Below, piece after piece: positions 9,154 to 19,200 of a DNA stretch of 64,000 bases. The number at the start of each line of letters is the position of its first letter. Within the stretch, counting starts at the first letter, position 1. This stretch comes from an uncultured Muribaculaceae bacterium (lineage in GTDB: Bacteria; Bacteroidota; Bacteroidia; Bacteroidales; Muribaculaceae). The stretch covers positions 1 through 64,000 of the forward strand of contig CALUIB010000006.1 in the NCBI GenBank assembly GCA_944320595.1. The letters are read 5' to 3'. Below the pieces are notes generated by a model, which did no database searches, was not told the origin of the DNA, and saw only the letters and a list, made by a program, of their open reading frames with translations. The position numbers and the translations under genes were made by a program.

Positions 9154-10680
9154 TTAATGTTTGAAATGACGCACACCGGTCGTAACCATTGCCACACCAT
9201 TGTTGTTGCAATACTCTATCGACTCATTGTCGCGTATCGAACCACCGGGTTGTATGACGGCAGTCACGCCTGCCTTGTGGGCAATCTCCACGCAGTCGCC
9301 AAATGGGAAGAAAGCATCCGATGCCATCACAGCCCCATTAAGGTCGAAATTGAAACTGTGGGCTTTCTCTATTGCCTGTTTCAAGGCATCAACGCGCGAG
9401 GTCTGGCCTATGCCGCTTGCGCACAATTGCTTGTTCTTGGCAAGCACAATGGCATTGCTCTTGCTATGCTTTACAATCTTATTGGCAAAGAGCAAATCCT
9501 CGACCTGACTTGCTTCCACAGCCTTTGTAGTGACTTGCTTCAGTTCCTCGGGAGTTTCCACATGGCTGTCGCGCTCTTGCCCAAGTGCGCCATTCAATAT
9601 CGAGCGGTATTGCATCGTCGGACGAGCAAAAGGTTTCTGTACCAAGATTATACGGTTCTTCTTCTGTTCAAGTATTTTCAGTGCCTCTTCGCTATAGGCC
9701 GGAGCTATGCACACCTCGAAGAAGATTTTGTGCATCTCCTCGGCAGTGGCGGCATCCACCTCGGCGTTGGTTATCAACACGCCGCCAAAAGCCGAAACCG
9801 GGTCGCCGGCAAGGGCATCCTTCCAAGCCTCAAGCACTGTGGGGCGCGATGCGAAACCACAAGCGTTGTTGTGTTTAAGTATTCCGAATGAAGTCTCAGT
9901 GAAATCGGCCATCAAGTTGACAGCGGCATCTATGTCAAGCAGATTGTTATAAGAAATCTCCTTGCCATGCAGCTGGGTGAACATCTCTTCAAAATTGCCG
10001 AAGAAATAGCCCTTCTGATGCGGATTTTCGCCATAGCGCATCACTTTCGCGCCATCAACAGCAAAACGCAGTGCCGACGGCTCATCTTGGTCGAAGTAGT
10101 TGAATATGTGCGAATCGTATGCGCTCGACACAGCGAAAGCCTCCTTGGCAAACCAGCGGCGGTCTTCCTCGGTGGTGCTTGCCGTACCATATTCCACGAA
10201 TTTATTGTAAAGAGGCCCATATTGCGCCTTCGACGCAACTATTACCACGTCTTTGTAATTCTTTGCAGCAGCGCGAATAAGCGATATTCCGCCTATGTCA
10301 ATTTTTTCTATGATGTCGGCATGTGAAGCACCCGAAGCCACAGTGTCTTCAAACGGGTACAAATCGACAATCACAAGGTCGATTTCGGGTATTTCATATT
10401 GCGCTATCTGTTCCTTGTCTCCTTCATTGTCACGGCGATTGAGTATGCCGCCAAACACCTTGGGGTGCAGAGTCTTAACCCGTCCGCCCAATATCGACGG
10501 ATAACCCGTGAGATCTTCCACGGCATCGCATTTATATCCTTGTTCTTGAATAAACGACTGTGTTCCACCTGTCGAAAGCAGGCGCACACCGTTGTCGTTC
10601 AATATTTTCAAAATCTTGTCTAAACCGTCCTTGTGATAGACAGAAATCAATGCTGTCTTGATTTGTTTGTTCTCAGCCAT
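9154..10680 (-). CDS. purH: Bifunctional AICAR formyltransferase / IMP cyclohydrolase
   Basis: PurH carries out the last two steps of purine synthesis, formylating AICAR and closing the ring to IMP. The N-terminal MGS-like cyclohydrolase domain covers roughly residues 1-200 (Leu-Leu-Ser-Thr-Gly-Gly-Thr, and Asp-Leu-Tyr-Pro-Phe). The formyltransferase domain follows, with Lys-His-Asn-Asn-Ala-Cys-Gly and the C-terminal Gln-Pro-Gly-Gly-Ser-Ile-Arg-Asp. The 508-residue length is typical. It heads the minus-strand run into mreB. A CAAAATTA at 10716-10723 (TAATTTTG on this strand) is a plausible -7 box. Confidence 0.97.
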   Translation of the reverse strand: MAENKQIKTALISVYHKDGLDKILKILNDNGVRLLSTGGTQSFIQEQGYKCDAVEDLTGYPSILGGRVKTLHPKVFGGILNRRDNEGDKEQIAQYEIPEIDLVIVDLYPFEDTVASGASHADIIEKIDIGGISLIRAAAKNYKDVVIVASKAQYGPLYNKFVEYGTASTTEEDRRWFAKEAFAVSSAYDSHIFNYFDQDEPSALRFAVDGAKVMRYGENPHQKGYFFGNFEEMFTQLHGKEISYNNLLDIDAAVNLMADFTETSFGILKHNNACGFASRPTVLEAWKDALAGDPVSAFGGVLITNAEVDAATAEEMHKIFFEVCIAPAYSEEALKILEQKKNRIILVQKPFARPTMQYRSILNGALGQERDSHVETPEELKQVTTKAVEASQVEDLLFANKIVKHSKSNAIVLAKNKQLCASGIGQTSRVDALKQAIEKAHSFNFDLNGAVMASDAFFPFGDCVEIAHKAGVTAVIQPGGSIRDNESIEYCNNNGVAMVTTGVRHFKH

Positions 10681-10839
10681 TTCTTTAATTATATTGCTTA
10701 AAATATTTTATGCTGCAAAATTACTAAATTAGCGGCATTAATCATTGCAAAAAAATAAATAAATTGGATAACTGCACATTTTTACTTGTGCAGCCACCCC
10801 AGCCTTGCCACCGAAATTCGCATTAAATCGGCATTATGC

Positions 10840-10870
10840 TTGCAGCCACGCCGATTTGTAATTATTTTTG
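10840..10870 (+). promoter_or_regulatory. Promoter of rarA
   Basis: TTG at 10840-10842, a 20-base spacer, and TATTTTTG at 10863-10870 fit the Bacteroidetes consensus. Transcription would begin near 10877, giving a leader of about 25 bases before the GTG start. Confidence 0.65.
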
Positions 10871-10901
10871 CACCCATTAGGAAGAAAAAAGCAGTAATAT
10901 T

Positions 10902-12188
10902 GTGTACGAACCATTAGCTGAACGATTGCGACCAAAATCGCTTGACGAATACATAGGGCAGGAACACCTCGTCGGCCCGGGAGCCGTGTTGCGCAAAATG
11001 ATAGAATCGGGGAACATTTCATCATTCATATTGTGGGGACCTCCGGGCGTTGGCAAAACCACACTTGCAAAAATCATCGCCGCGCAGACGCAAGTGCCAT
11101 TCTACACACTCTCGGCCGTGACTTCGGGCGTGAAAGACGTGCGCGACATACTCGACCGCTGCAAGCAAGATGCCATAAGCGTGTTTTCTAAGGGGCGGCC
11201 AATACTATTCATCGACGAAATACACCGGTTCAACAAGTCGCAGCAAGACTCACTGCTCGGCGCAGTAGAACAGGGCACTGTGACACTTATAGGTGCGACG
11301 ACCGAAAATCCGTCGTTCGAGGTAATTCGCCCACTGCTGTCTCGCGCCCAGGTGTATGTGCTGCAGCCGCTTGGCAAGGACGACTTGCTGAAACTGCTCA
11401 ACCGAGCCATAACCACCGACAAAATGTTCCAAGGGCGAGAAGTGCGCATCGAAAGCACCGAAGCCTTGCTGCGGTACTCGGGCGGCGATGCGCGCAAGCT
11501 GCTGAACATTCTCGACTTGGTGATGCAATCGCTCGGCGCAAACGAGCCGTTTGTAATCAATGATGAAATTGTGACCGACCGCTTGCAGCAAAATCCCATG
11601 GCTTTCGACAAGAATGGCGAAATGCACTACGACATAATTTCGGCATTCATAAAGTCGGTGCGCGGCAGCGACCCCGATGCGGCAGTTTACTGGCTTGCCC
11701 GGCTGATTGCAGGCGGCGAAGACCCCAAGTTCATAGCACGTCGCCTTGTGATACTGGCAAGCGAAGACATAGGGCTGGCCAATCCTAACGCCCTGCTGCT
11801 GGCCAATGCCACATTCGACGCTCTCACAAAGATAGGCTGGCCCGAGGGGCGCATAATCCTGTCGGAATGCGCCATCTACCTTGCCACCTCCCCTAAAAGC
11901 AACTCGGCATACATGGCCATAAACAACGCATTGCAATATGTGCAGCAAACTGGCAACCTGCCCGTGCCACTGCACTTGCGCAACGCGCCCACAAAGTTGA
12001 TGGAGGAACTGGGATATGCCAAGGGCTACAAATACGCCCACGATTTCCCAGGCAATTTCGTCCGCCAAGAGTTTATGCCACCCGAGAGCAACCACCCCAC
12101 ATTCTATACCCCAGGGCTGAATCAGGCAGAGTATAAAATCAAGGAACGCATGGACACACTGTGGGGCAGGAAACAGCCCGAAAAATAA
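10902..12188 (+). CDS. rarA: Replication-associated recombination ATPase RarA (MgsA)
   Basis: RarA is a AAA+ ATPase related to the clamp loader and acts at stalled replication forks. The 428-residue protein begins with Pro-Leu-Ala-Glu-Arg-Leu-Arg-Pro-Lys-Ser and has the Walker A motif Gly-Pro-Pro-Gly-Val-Gly-Lys-Thr at 46-53. The Walker B segment is Phe-Ile-Asp-Glu-Ile-His-Arg-Phe. The sensor region Ala-Thr-Thr-Glu-Asn-Pro-Ser-Phe and the tetramerisation domain are complete. The start codon is GTG, supported by the promoter just upstream. Confidence 0.95.
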   Translation: MYEPLAERLRPKSLDEYIGQEHLVGPGAVLRKMIESGNISSFILWGPPGVGKTTLAKIIAAQTQVPFYTLSAVTSGVKDVRDILDRCKQDAISVFSKGRPILFIDEIHRFNKSQQDSLLGAVEQGTVTLIGATTENPSFEVIRPLLSRAQVYVLQPLGKDDLLKLLNRAITTDKMFQGREVRIESTEALLRYSGGDARKLLNILDLVMQSLGANEPFVINDEIVTDRLQQNPMAFDKNGEMHYDIISAFIKSVRGSDPDAAVYWLARLIAGGEDPKFIARRLVILASEDIGLANPNALLLANATFDALTKIGWPEGRIILSECAIYLATSPKSNSAYMAINNALQYVQQTGNLPVPLHLRNAPTKLMEELGYAKGYKYAHDFPGNFVRQEFMPPESNHPTFYTPGLNQAEYKIKERMDTLWGRKQPEK

Positions 12189-12229
12189 TTACTTACACAT
12201 TAATTATGGATATTTTTCAATAATCCATC

Positions 12230-12259
12230 TTGCCGAATAGCTTAAATTTAGTAACTTTG
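12230..12259 (+). promoter_or_regulatory. Promoter of the etfB-etfA-acyl-CoA dehydrogenase operon
   Basis: TTG at 12230-12232, a 19-base spacer, and TAACTTTG at 12252-12259 match the consensus closely. The predicted 5' leader is about 90 bases. Confidence 0.75.
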
Positions 12260-12357
12260 TAAAGTTGAACCGACTCATGGTTTACCCTTATTGAGCCATT
12301 ACATAACTTTATTGATTATCAAATAATTATTATTTATACAAATAACATATTTATTTT

Positions 12358-13230
12358 ATGAGTTTGAATATCGTTGTCCTGGCAAAACAAGTGCCCGACA
12401 CTCGTAATGTGGGCAAAGATGCTATGAAGGAAGACGGCACCATTAACCGTGCCGCACTTCCTGCAATCTTCAACCCCGAAGATCTCAACGCATTGGAACA
12501 AGCCCTGCAACTTAAAGAACTGAACCCGGGTTCCACAATCACCATCCTTACGATGGGGCCTCCGCGCGCTGCCGAAATCATCCGTGAAGCAATGTACCGC
12601 GGTGCAGACACCGGCATAGTATTGACCGACCGCGCATTTGCCGGTGCCGACACTCTTGCCACCTCCTACGCACTGTCGGTGGCCATACGCCACATAGGCA
12701 AGTATGACATCATCATCGGCGGCCGCCAAGCCATCGACGGCGACACGGCACAGGTGGGGCCGCAAGTTGCCGAAAAACTCGGCTTGCCGCAAGTAACATA
12801 CGCCGAGGAAGTGGCCGTGGCCAATGGCAAAGCCACCATCAAGCGCCGCTTGGAACACGGAGTGGAGACTGTGGAATGTCCGCTGCCGCTCGTTGTTACC
12901 GTCAACGGCTCGGCAACTCCATGCCGCCCACGCAACGCACGGCTCGTGCAAAAATACAAATATGCCGTGACACCGAGCGAAAAAGCCCAACTTTCCGAAG
13001 AAATGGCAAAACTCGTGGATGCACGCCCATACCTCAACCTGTATGAATGGAGCGCAGCCGAGGTGAATGCCGACCCCACACAAATAGGCCTCGCCGGTTC
13101 TCCGACAAAGGTAAAAGGCATAGTGAACGTAGTGTTCCAAGCCAAAGAGAGCAAAACGCTCGAAGGCAAAGACGATGCAGCCATCGAAGAACTTATCAAA
13201 GACCTTATCGCAAACCACACGATAGGCTGA
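12358..13230 (+). CDS. etfB: Electron transfer flavoprotein, beta subunit
   Basis: EtfB binds AMP and forms the FAD-carrying electron transfer flavoprotein with EtfA. This 290-residue protein has the family N-terminus (Val-Leu-Ala-Lys-Gln-Val-Pro-Asp-Thr) and the segment Gly-Gly-Arg-Gln-Ala-Ile-Asp-Gly-Asp-Thr-Ala-Gln-Val-Gly-Pro. It is the first gene of a three-gene operon with etfA (48-base gap) and an acyl-CoA dehydrogenase, which points to electrons from acyl-CoA oxidation, or the reverse reaction, as its role. Confidence 0.95.
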   Translation: MSLNIVVLAKQVPDTRNVGKDAMKEDGTINRAALPAIFNPEDLNALEQALQLKELNPGSTITILTMGPPRAAEIIREAMYRGADTGIVLTDRAFAGADTLATSYALSVAIRHIGKYDIIIGGRQAIDGDTAQVGPQVAEKLGLPQVTYAEEVAVANGKATIKRRLEHGVETVECPLPLVVTVNGSATPCRPRNARLVQKYKYAVTPSEKAQLSEEMAKLVDARPYLNLYEWSAAEVNADPTQIGLAGSPTKVKGIVNVVFQAKESKTLEGKDDAAIEELIKDLIANHTIG

Positions 13231-13278
13231 TAGCAACTTTACCATCATTCACAGTTTAAACACATTCAGAAACAGACT

Positions 13279-14307
13279 ATGGCAGATATTAATAATTTAA
13301 TAGTATATTGCGAATATGAAGATGGCAAAGTGGCCGACATCAGCTTGGAACTGCTCACCAAGGGTCGCACTCTTGCCACTCAGTTAGGCGTAAAGCTCGA
13401 AGCCCTCGTGATAGGCGACAAGCTTGCCGACATCGAAAACCAGCTTTACCCTTATGGCGTTGACACCGTTTACAAAGTAGAGGATTCACGCCTTTACCCA
13501 TACTCATCACAGCCCCACGCCTCGGTAGTGATTAACCTGTTCAAGGAGATAAAGCCACAAGTGTGCCTGATGGGTGCATCGAGCATAGGGCGCGACCTGG
13601 GGCCTCGTGTTTCGTCGTCGCTGCACAGCGGCCTCACAGCCGACTGCACGTCGCTTGAAATCGGCGACCACACCGATACCAAGACCGGCACTGAATACCA
13701 CAACCTGCTCTACCAAATACGTCCCGCATTCGGTGGCAACATCGTGGCAACAATCGTCAACCCCGAGTGCCGTCCGCAAATGGCCACCGTGCGCGAAGGC
13801 GTGATGAAGAAGGAGATATTCGATGAAAACTACAAGGGTACGGCTATCAACCTCGATGCCAACAAATATGTCAGCGACACTGATTTCGTAGTAAGCATCA
13901 TCGACCGCCATATCGAAAAGTCGAAAATAAATATCAAAAATGCCCCCATCATCGTGGCTGGAGGATACGGTGTGGGTAGCAAGGAAAACTTCCAAATGCT
14001 ATTCCAACTCGCCGAAACTCTCGGCGCCGAAGTCGGAGCTTCACGCGCAGCAGTCGATGCTGGTTTCACCGAGCATGAACGCCAAATAGGCCAGACAGGT
14101 GTCACCGTACACCCCAAGCTCTACATCGCTTGCGGTATCTCAGGACAGATACAACACATCGCCGGCATGCAAGACAGCTCGATTATCATATCGATTAACA
14201 ACGACCCGAAGGCTCCTATCAACACTATCGCCGACTATGTGATTACCGGCGACATAGAAGAAGTGGTGCCTAAACTCATCAAGTATTACAAAAAGAACTC
14301 TAAGTAA
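13279..14307 (+). CDS. etfA: Electron transfer flavoprotein, alpha subunit
   Basis: EtfA carries most of the FAD site of the electron transfer flavoprotein. The 342-residue protein has an N-terminal ETF fold and a C-terminal FAD-binding domain with Gly-Gly-Tyr-Gly-Val-Gly-Ser, Gly-Ala-Ser-Arg-Ala-Ala-Val-Asp-Ala-Gly, Gln-Thr-Gly-Val-Thr-Val-His-Pro-Lys-Leu-Tyr and Gly-Ile-Ser-Gly-Gln-Ile-Gln-His. It sits between etfB and the dehydrogenase gene. Confidence 0.96.
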   Translation: MADINNLIVYCEYEDGKVADISLELLTKGRTLATQLGVKLEALVIGDKLADIENQLYPYGVDTVYKVEDSRLYPYSSQPHASVVINLFKEIKPQVCLMGASSIGRDLGPRVSSSLHSGLTADCTSLEIGDHTDTKTGTEYHNLLYQIRPAFGGNIVATIVNPECRPQMATVREGVMKKEIFDENYKGTAINLDANKYVSDTDFVVSIIDRHIEKSKINIKNAPIIVAGGYGVGSKENFQMLFQLAETLGAEVGASRAAVDAGFTEHERQIGQTGVTVHPKLYIACGISGQIQHIAGMQDSSIIISINNDPKAPINTIADYVITGDIEEVVPKLIKYYKKNSK

Positions 14308-14326
14308 ACCTCACACTATCTGAAAG

Positions 14327-16039
14327 ATGGCTAATTTTTATAACGACAATAAAGACTTGAAACACCATTTGCACCACCCGTTGATGCAAAAAATCGTTGC
14401 TCTTAAAGAACGCAACTACACCGATTGCGAAAAATTCGACTATGCGCCCCTCAACTTCGAGGATGCAATGGACTCTTACGAAAAGGTCCTTGAAATTGCA
14501 GGCGAAATTGCAGGCGAGATAGTTGCCCCAAATGCCGAAAGTGTTGACCACGAAGGTCCGCACTTGGTTGACGGGCACGTAGAATATGCCGAAGGCACCA
14601 AGCAAAACCTCGATGCGCTTGTAAAAGCCGGGCTTATGGGCATTTCGCTACCCCGACGCTACAATGGCCTCAACTTCTCTCTCGTGCCATATATCATGGC
14701 CGCCGACATGGTGAGCCGCGCCGATGCCAGCTTTGTCAACATTTGGGGTTTGCAAGACTGCGCCGAAACTATCTATGAATTTGCCAGCGAAGACCAACGC
14801 CAGCGTTTCTTGCCGCGCGTATGTGCAGGCGAAACCATGGCAATGGACCTCACCGAGCCCGACGCAGGCAGCGACTTGCAGGCTGTAATGCTCAAGGCTA
14901 CCGAGGCCGAAGACGGCACTTGGCGATTGAACGGCGTGAAGCGTTTCATCACCAACGGCGACGGACAAATAGGGCTTGTGCTGGCTCGTTCAGAAGAAGG
15001 CTCACACGATGGACGTGGCCTGTCGATGTTCATATTCGACCACAAGAACGAACCGGGGCTTACCGTGCGCCGCATCGAGAACAAGATGGGTATCAAGGGC
15101 TCGCCTACCTGCGAACTCGTATTCAAAAACGTGAAAGCCGAGCTGTGCGGTTCGCGCCGTATGGGGCTTATCAAGTATGTGATGGCTCTTATGAACGGTG
15201 CCCGTCTGGGCATTGCCGCGCAATCTGTCGGTGTGAGCGAGGCAGCCTACCGCGAAGCTTATAATTACGCTCTCGACCGCCGCCAATTCGGAAAGGCAAT
15301 CATCGAATTCCCGGCCGTGGCCGAAATGCTTGCCATGATGAAGGCAAAACTCGATGCCACCCGTTCGCTGCTTTACGAGACCACCCGTTTCGTGGACATG
15401 TACAAGACCTACGAAGACATTGCACGTGAACGCACCCTCACCCCCGAGGAGCGCACCGAGATGAAATACTACTCGAAACTCGCCGATGCCTTCACGCCTA
15501 TGTCGAAGGGTATGGGCAGCGAATTTTGTAACCAAAATGCATACGACAGCATTCAAGTACACGGAGGTTCAGGCTTCATGAAAGATTATGCCTGCGAGCG
15601 CATCTACCGCGATGCCCGCATCACATCAATCTATGAAGGCACAACCCAGCTGCAAGTCGTTGCCGCAATTCGCCACGTCACCACTGGCACATACCTCAAT
15701 AAAATCAACGAGTATGCAGCCGAGACCTACGCTCCCGAATTGAAACCGCTGCAAGACCGCCTCGCTGCAATGACACAGTTGTATGCCGATGCAGTGAACC
15801 GCGTGACTTCGCTTAAGAACACCGAATATACCGACTTCCAAGCACGCCGCATGGTGGAAATGGCAGGCCACATTATAATGGGTTACCTGTTGCTTGGAGA
15901 TGCCACACGTTGCGCAGACTTCACAAAGTCGGCCAATGTTTACGTCCGCTTTGGCGAGGCCGAAGTCAACCGCCACTACAAATTCATCACCGAATTTGTA
16001 CCCGAAGACTTCACCGCCTACTACAAGCACGAGGCATAA
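14327..16039 (+). CDS. Acyl-CoA dehydrogenase family flavoprotein
   Basis: This enzyme probably oxidises a short acyl-CoA and passes electrons to the EtfAB pair encoded just upstream. The 570 residues exceed the usual 380 of simple acyl-CoA dehydrogenases, as in the long AcdA/FadE12-like group, because of an extended C-terminal helical domain. The FAD and substrate segments Asp-Leu-Thr-Glu-Pro-Asp-Ala-Gly-Ser-Asp and Arg-Gln-Phe-Gly-Lys are clear. Gln-Val-His-Gly-Gly-Ser-Gly-Phe is followed by Tyr-Arg-Asp-Ala-Arg-Ile-Thr-Ser-Ile-Tyr-Glu-Gly-Thr, whose glutamate is the catalytic base in many relatives. The acyl chain length is not predictable here. Confidence 0.93.
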   Translation: MANFYNDNKDLKHHLHHPLMQKIVALKERNYTDCEKFDYAPLNFEDAMDSYEKVLEIAGEIAGEIVAPNAESVDHEGPHLVDGHVEYAEGTKQNLDALVKAGLMGISLPRRYNGLNFSLVPYIMAADMVSRADASFVNIWGLQDCAETIYEFASEDQRQRFLPRVCAGETMAMDLTEPDAGSDLQAVMLKATEAEDGTWRLNGVKRFITNGDGQIGLVLARSEEGSHDGRGLSMFIFDHKNEPGLTVRRIENKMGIKGSPTCELVFKNVKAELCGSRRMGLIKYVMALMNGARLGIAAQSVGVSEAAYREAYNYALDRRQFGKAIIEFPAVAEMLAMMKAKLDATRSLLYETTRFVDMYKTYEDIARERTLTPEERTEMKYYSKLADAFTPMSKGMGSEFCNQNAYDSIQVHGGSGFMKDYACERIYRDARITSIYEGTTQLQVVAAIRHVTTGTYLNKINEYAAETYAPELKPLQDRLAAMTQLYADAVNRVTSLKNTEYTDFQARRMVEMAGHIIMGYLLLGDATRCADFTKSANVYVRFGEAEVNRHYKFITEFVPEDFTAYYKHEA

Positions 16040-16060
16040 TCCACAGGAATCCGCCCATAC

Positions 16061-16097
16061 ACAAAGCCCCCAACACAGATGGTGTCGGGGGCTTTGT
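16061..16097 (+). terminator. Intrinsic terminator of the etf operon
   Basis: Bases 16061-16071 pair perfectly with 16087-16097, with four further inner pairs, and TATTTTAT follows. Confidence 0.87.
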
Positions 16098-16152
16098 ATT
16101 TTATAGCGCATTTCGCCAAACATACGCCAAAGTAATCTACATCATAAAGAAT

Positions 16153-16186
16153 GTAGGGGTGCGGCTTTCGCAAACCGCACCCCCAC
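16153..16186 (-). terminator. Probable terminator of the large type IX-secreted protein gene
   Basis: A GC-rich stem (16156-16164 with 16175-16183, extendable by two pairs) with a 10-base loop lies 29 bases beyond the stop codon of the minus-strand gene. The trailing sequence is only moderately U-rich. Confidence 0.55.
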
Positions 16187-16214
16187 AAAATTATTTTCTA
16201 CACAGGAATTACAC

Positions 16215-19200
16215 TTACCGCACCACGGTCACTTTGCGTGTGGCACGAGTGCCTGCATTGTCATCGATAATAGTGAGTATGTACATTCCGGCAGGCAGCG
16301 ATGAAACATCCACAGTCGATTGCTTGCCATCAAGCATCATCACCGTTGCTCCACCCATGTTGGTAAACAACAGGCGAGTGTATTCACCTTCTACCGTCAA
16401 ACGGTCACTTACAGGATTGGGATATACGTTTACCATATTCCCTTGCACATCGTCAATGCCAAGAGTACGGGTATCAAATGTGATAGTCATCATCTCCGAT
16501 TCACCCGAGTTGTAAACCGACTTCACACCTGCAGTGTGTTCTCCGGCAGCAAGATCATCGAATGGCCAACTTATTTCAGAGGTCTCGCCCATGCTTTGCC
16601 CATCGAGGAACACTTCGTATGCCACGGCAGGCATTTGCACTGCCGATGCCGAGCGGAGCCGTGCCACAGCAGGCATCGGGCCTATCTTCACATCGTCAAT
16701 CATAAGAATAAACCCTTCTTGTTCGGTCGATACGTTGCGTATGGCCACGTGCTTGGCCGCAGCCGGAATGGTATAAGAATATTCCACCCAGTCCTGCCTC
16801 GATGCAGCCACGTTCTCGGCAAGCCATACGAAATCATCAGTAGCCGGGTCGCTTTCGATGGCATAACCCACCGAGAACTTGTCTTGACCTTCGAAGTAAG
16901 ACTTGGCATAAAAACTGAACCCGAAATCACCTGCAAATGTCAATTCGGGCGATATGAACCAGTCATCATTTTGCCCGTCCTCGGTATAATTTGCGCCAAC
17001 GAAACTTGCCAAAAATTTTGCACCGGCGTGTGGCTGCAAATATTGATTGTCGGTCTGCGCCGGAGACACTGCCGACGGGTTAAAGGCGATATAGGCCATC
17101 TGCTCGGTCATGTTTGTGAACGATGCATTGCCAAACCCGTAGGTATATAGCCCGTCACCATCGATATAAGTCCAGTCAACCACGCCTGCCGGGTTTATTT
17201 CAAAGTCTTCACAACTTTCAAAACCTTCTTCGATTGGATCGGTGGTATTCCATGAGAACAGTACCGAAGATGTAGAACCGTTAACAAGTTCCACTTTCAA
17301 GTTTTCGGGAGCCACAATCACCTCCTTCAGCAAGTATGGGTCGGTATTATAGCTGTCATCGCTCGTGAAATCAACCGTCGTGTCGATGCCCTCATATCCA
17401 GCAAGGCTTATGGTTAGCCTGTAAGTATCCTTTATGAGATTGTCGAATGCGGCTGCACCAGTTCCGTCAACCACGGCAGTGTAATTGGCGGCATAGGTGT
17501 TGCCATTGAGCGTGACCACGGCACCTGTGGCACCTTCACCCTCGCTGTTCGACTTCACATTGACCACAACGCTCGAATACATATTGTGAGCCACCAGCGG
17601 CGAGAATGTAGCTTGCGACATCGTGCCATCGGGATATACCGTTTTTACGGCGTATGCATACATTCCAGCCTGCACCCCTGCAAGGTTGTCGGCAGCAGTC
17701 ATGTTTGCAGCCTCGCTGGCATCAACAGACACCCAAGCAGCCTCATTGGCCTCATCGCCACTTTTCACGCGCCACACCTGATATGAGCAGAAGTCGGGCA
17801 TAGTCGTGCCTTCGGCAAGCAGGCTCTCTTTGCCGCCGTTGTCGGCAAGGCGGTAACCGTCGGCGCGTATCATCAAGTTGCTGTGGATGCCACTATCTTC
17901 AATGAAATCAAATTCCCCGTTGGTGTAAGTGGCCGCAAACACGTGGGTTTTCTCCCTGAACGGATAAGAAAGGTCTTTGCCACCGTCAATACCTACACCC
18001 AGATAGCCATTGAAATAGCTCAATCCAACGACGCAACCATTAGGCGCAAACACGGTGTCGGGCAGCGTGTAGTTGTTCCATTGGTCGTCAACAGCCGGCA
18101 CTTGCTCGGTGTAAAGCACTTCGCTCGTGGGATTACCTTCGGCATCGAGTGCAAGCACAAACACATTAATATAATAATGTGGGCCGCCTGCAAGCGTCTG
18201 GTACCAACTTACCGAGGTCAGTGCCATCGGCTCGCGGTAAATGGTTCCAATTACGGTGTACTCGTTACCATTCGATATGCCAAGGTTGCCGTTGAGCGTT
18301 CCTCCATCGGTGCGCAACGTAGTGACACTCGATGCTGCCTGCCATGCCACAGCCACATCGCCGTCACCGCCTTCGGCCGCCGACACGTTGACTGGCGCAT
18401 ACTGCAAGTATTCGAGCTTTATGCTGTCGGTTTCCACATCAGCGTCAACCACAGCCACATCAGTCACCTGTGTGGCAAACCATTCTTTGCCTACACTCAA
18501 CTTGTAAGCCTCGGCCGACGCATACACGGTCTCAAACGCAAATGCGCCGTCGTCGCCAGTGGTTGTGGCATAGTCTTCATATCCCGTGAGGCTCACAGCC
18601 GCACCGGCAAGCGGTTTCCCATCGAGCGTGGAAACAATACCGCTCACGTTATACGAATGCAATTCCACCATATCCACGTCAAGCGTCACATTGGCACCAT
18701 TTGCGATGCTCACTTCTCTCGTCACAGTGGCATAATCCTGTTTTGTAACGGTTACAGTATAATCGCCGTCAGGAACATACTTCAGCTCATAATTGCCATC
18801 GGCATCGGTCACAGCGGTTATGTTCCGTTCCACAATAGTCACCTCGGCCCCGACAAGCGGCTGCCCTTCGCCATCAGTCACTGTTCCGCTGATGTTGGCA
18901 CCGGCACAGCGCATCTGCAACGTCACCGATGCCTTGTTGCCGAAATTCGTATTGCCATAATTTGCCGTCGTGGTGTTGAAAGAAAATTCAGTATAGCTGC
19001 TACCCCAGTAATACGTACCGCCAGGCTCGGTGGTCTTATAATAAGGATAAGTTATGCCGTTGTAATATGTCCTGTCGGGGAAATCATTGACCGTGAGTAT
19101 GGCCAAGTTCTTGCCTTGCTCGAAATAGAATTTCTTTTGCAATTCAAGTTTTATTTCGTTGGTTCCGGCAGGAATATCCAAAGTGCCTTCATACACAAGA

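Noticed and set aside
12334-13248. A 304-codon minus-strand frame opposite etfB
   Set aside because: It is a codon-bias shadow of etfB, with no recognisable protein features.
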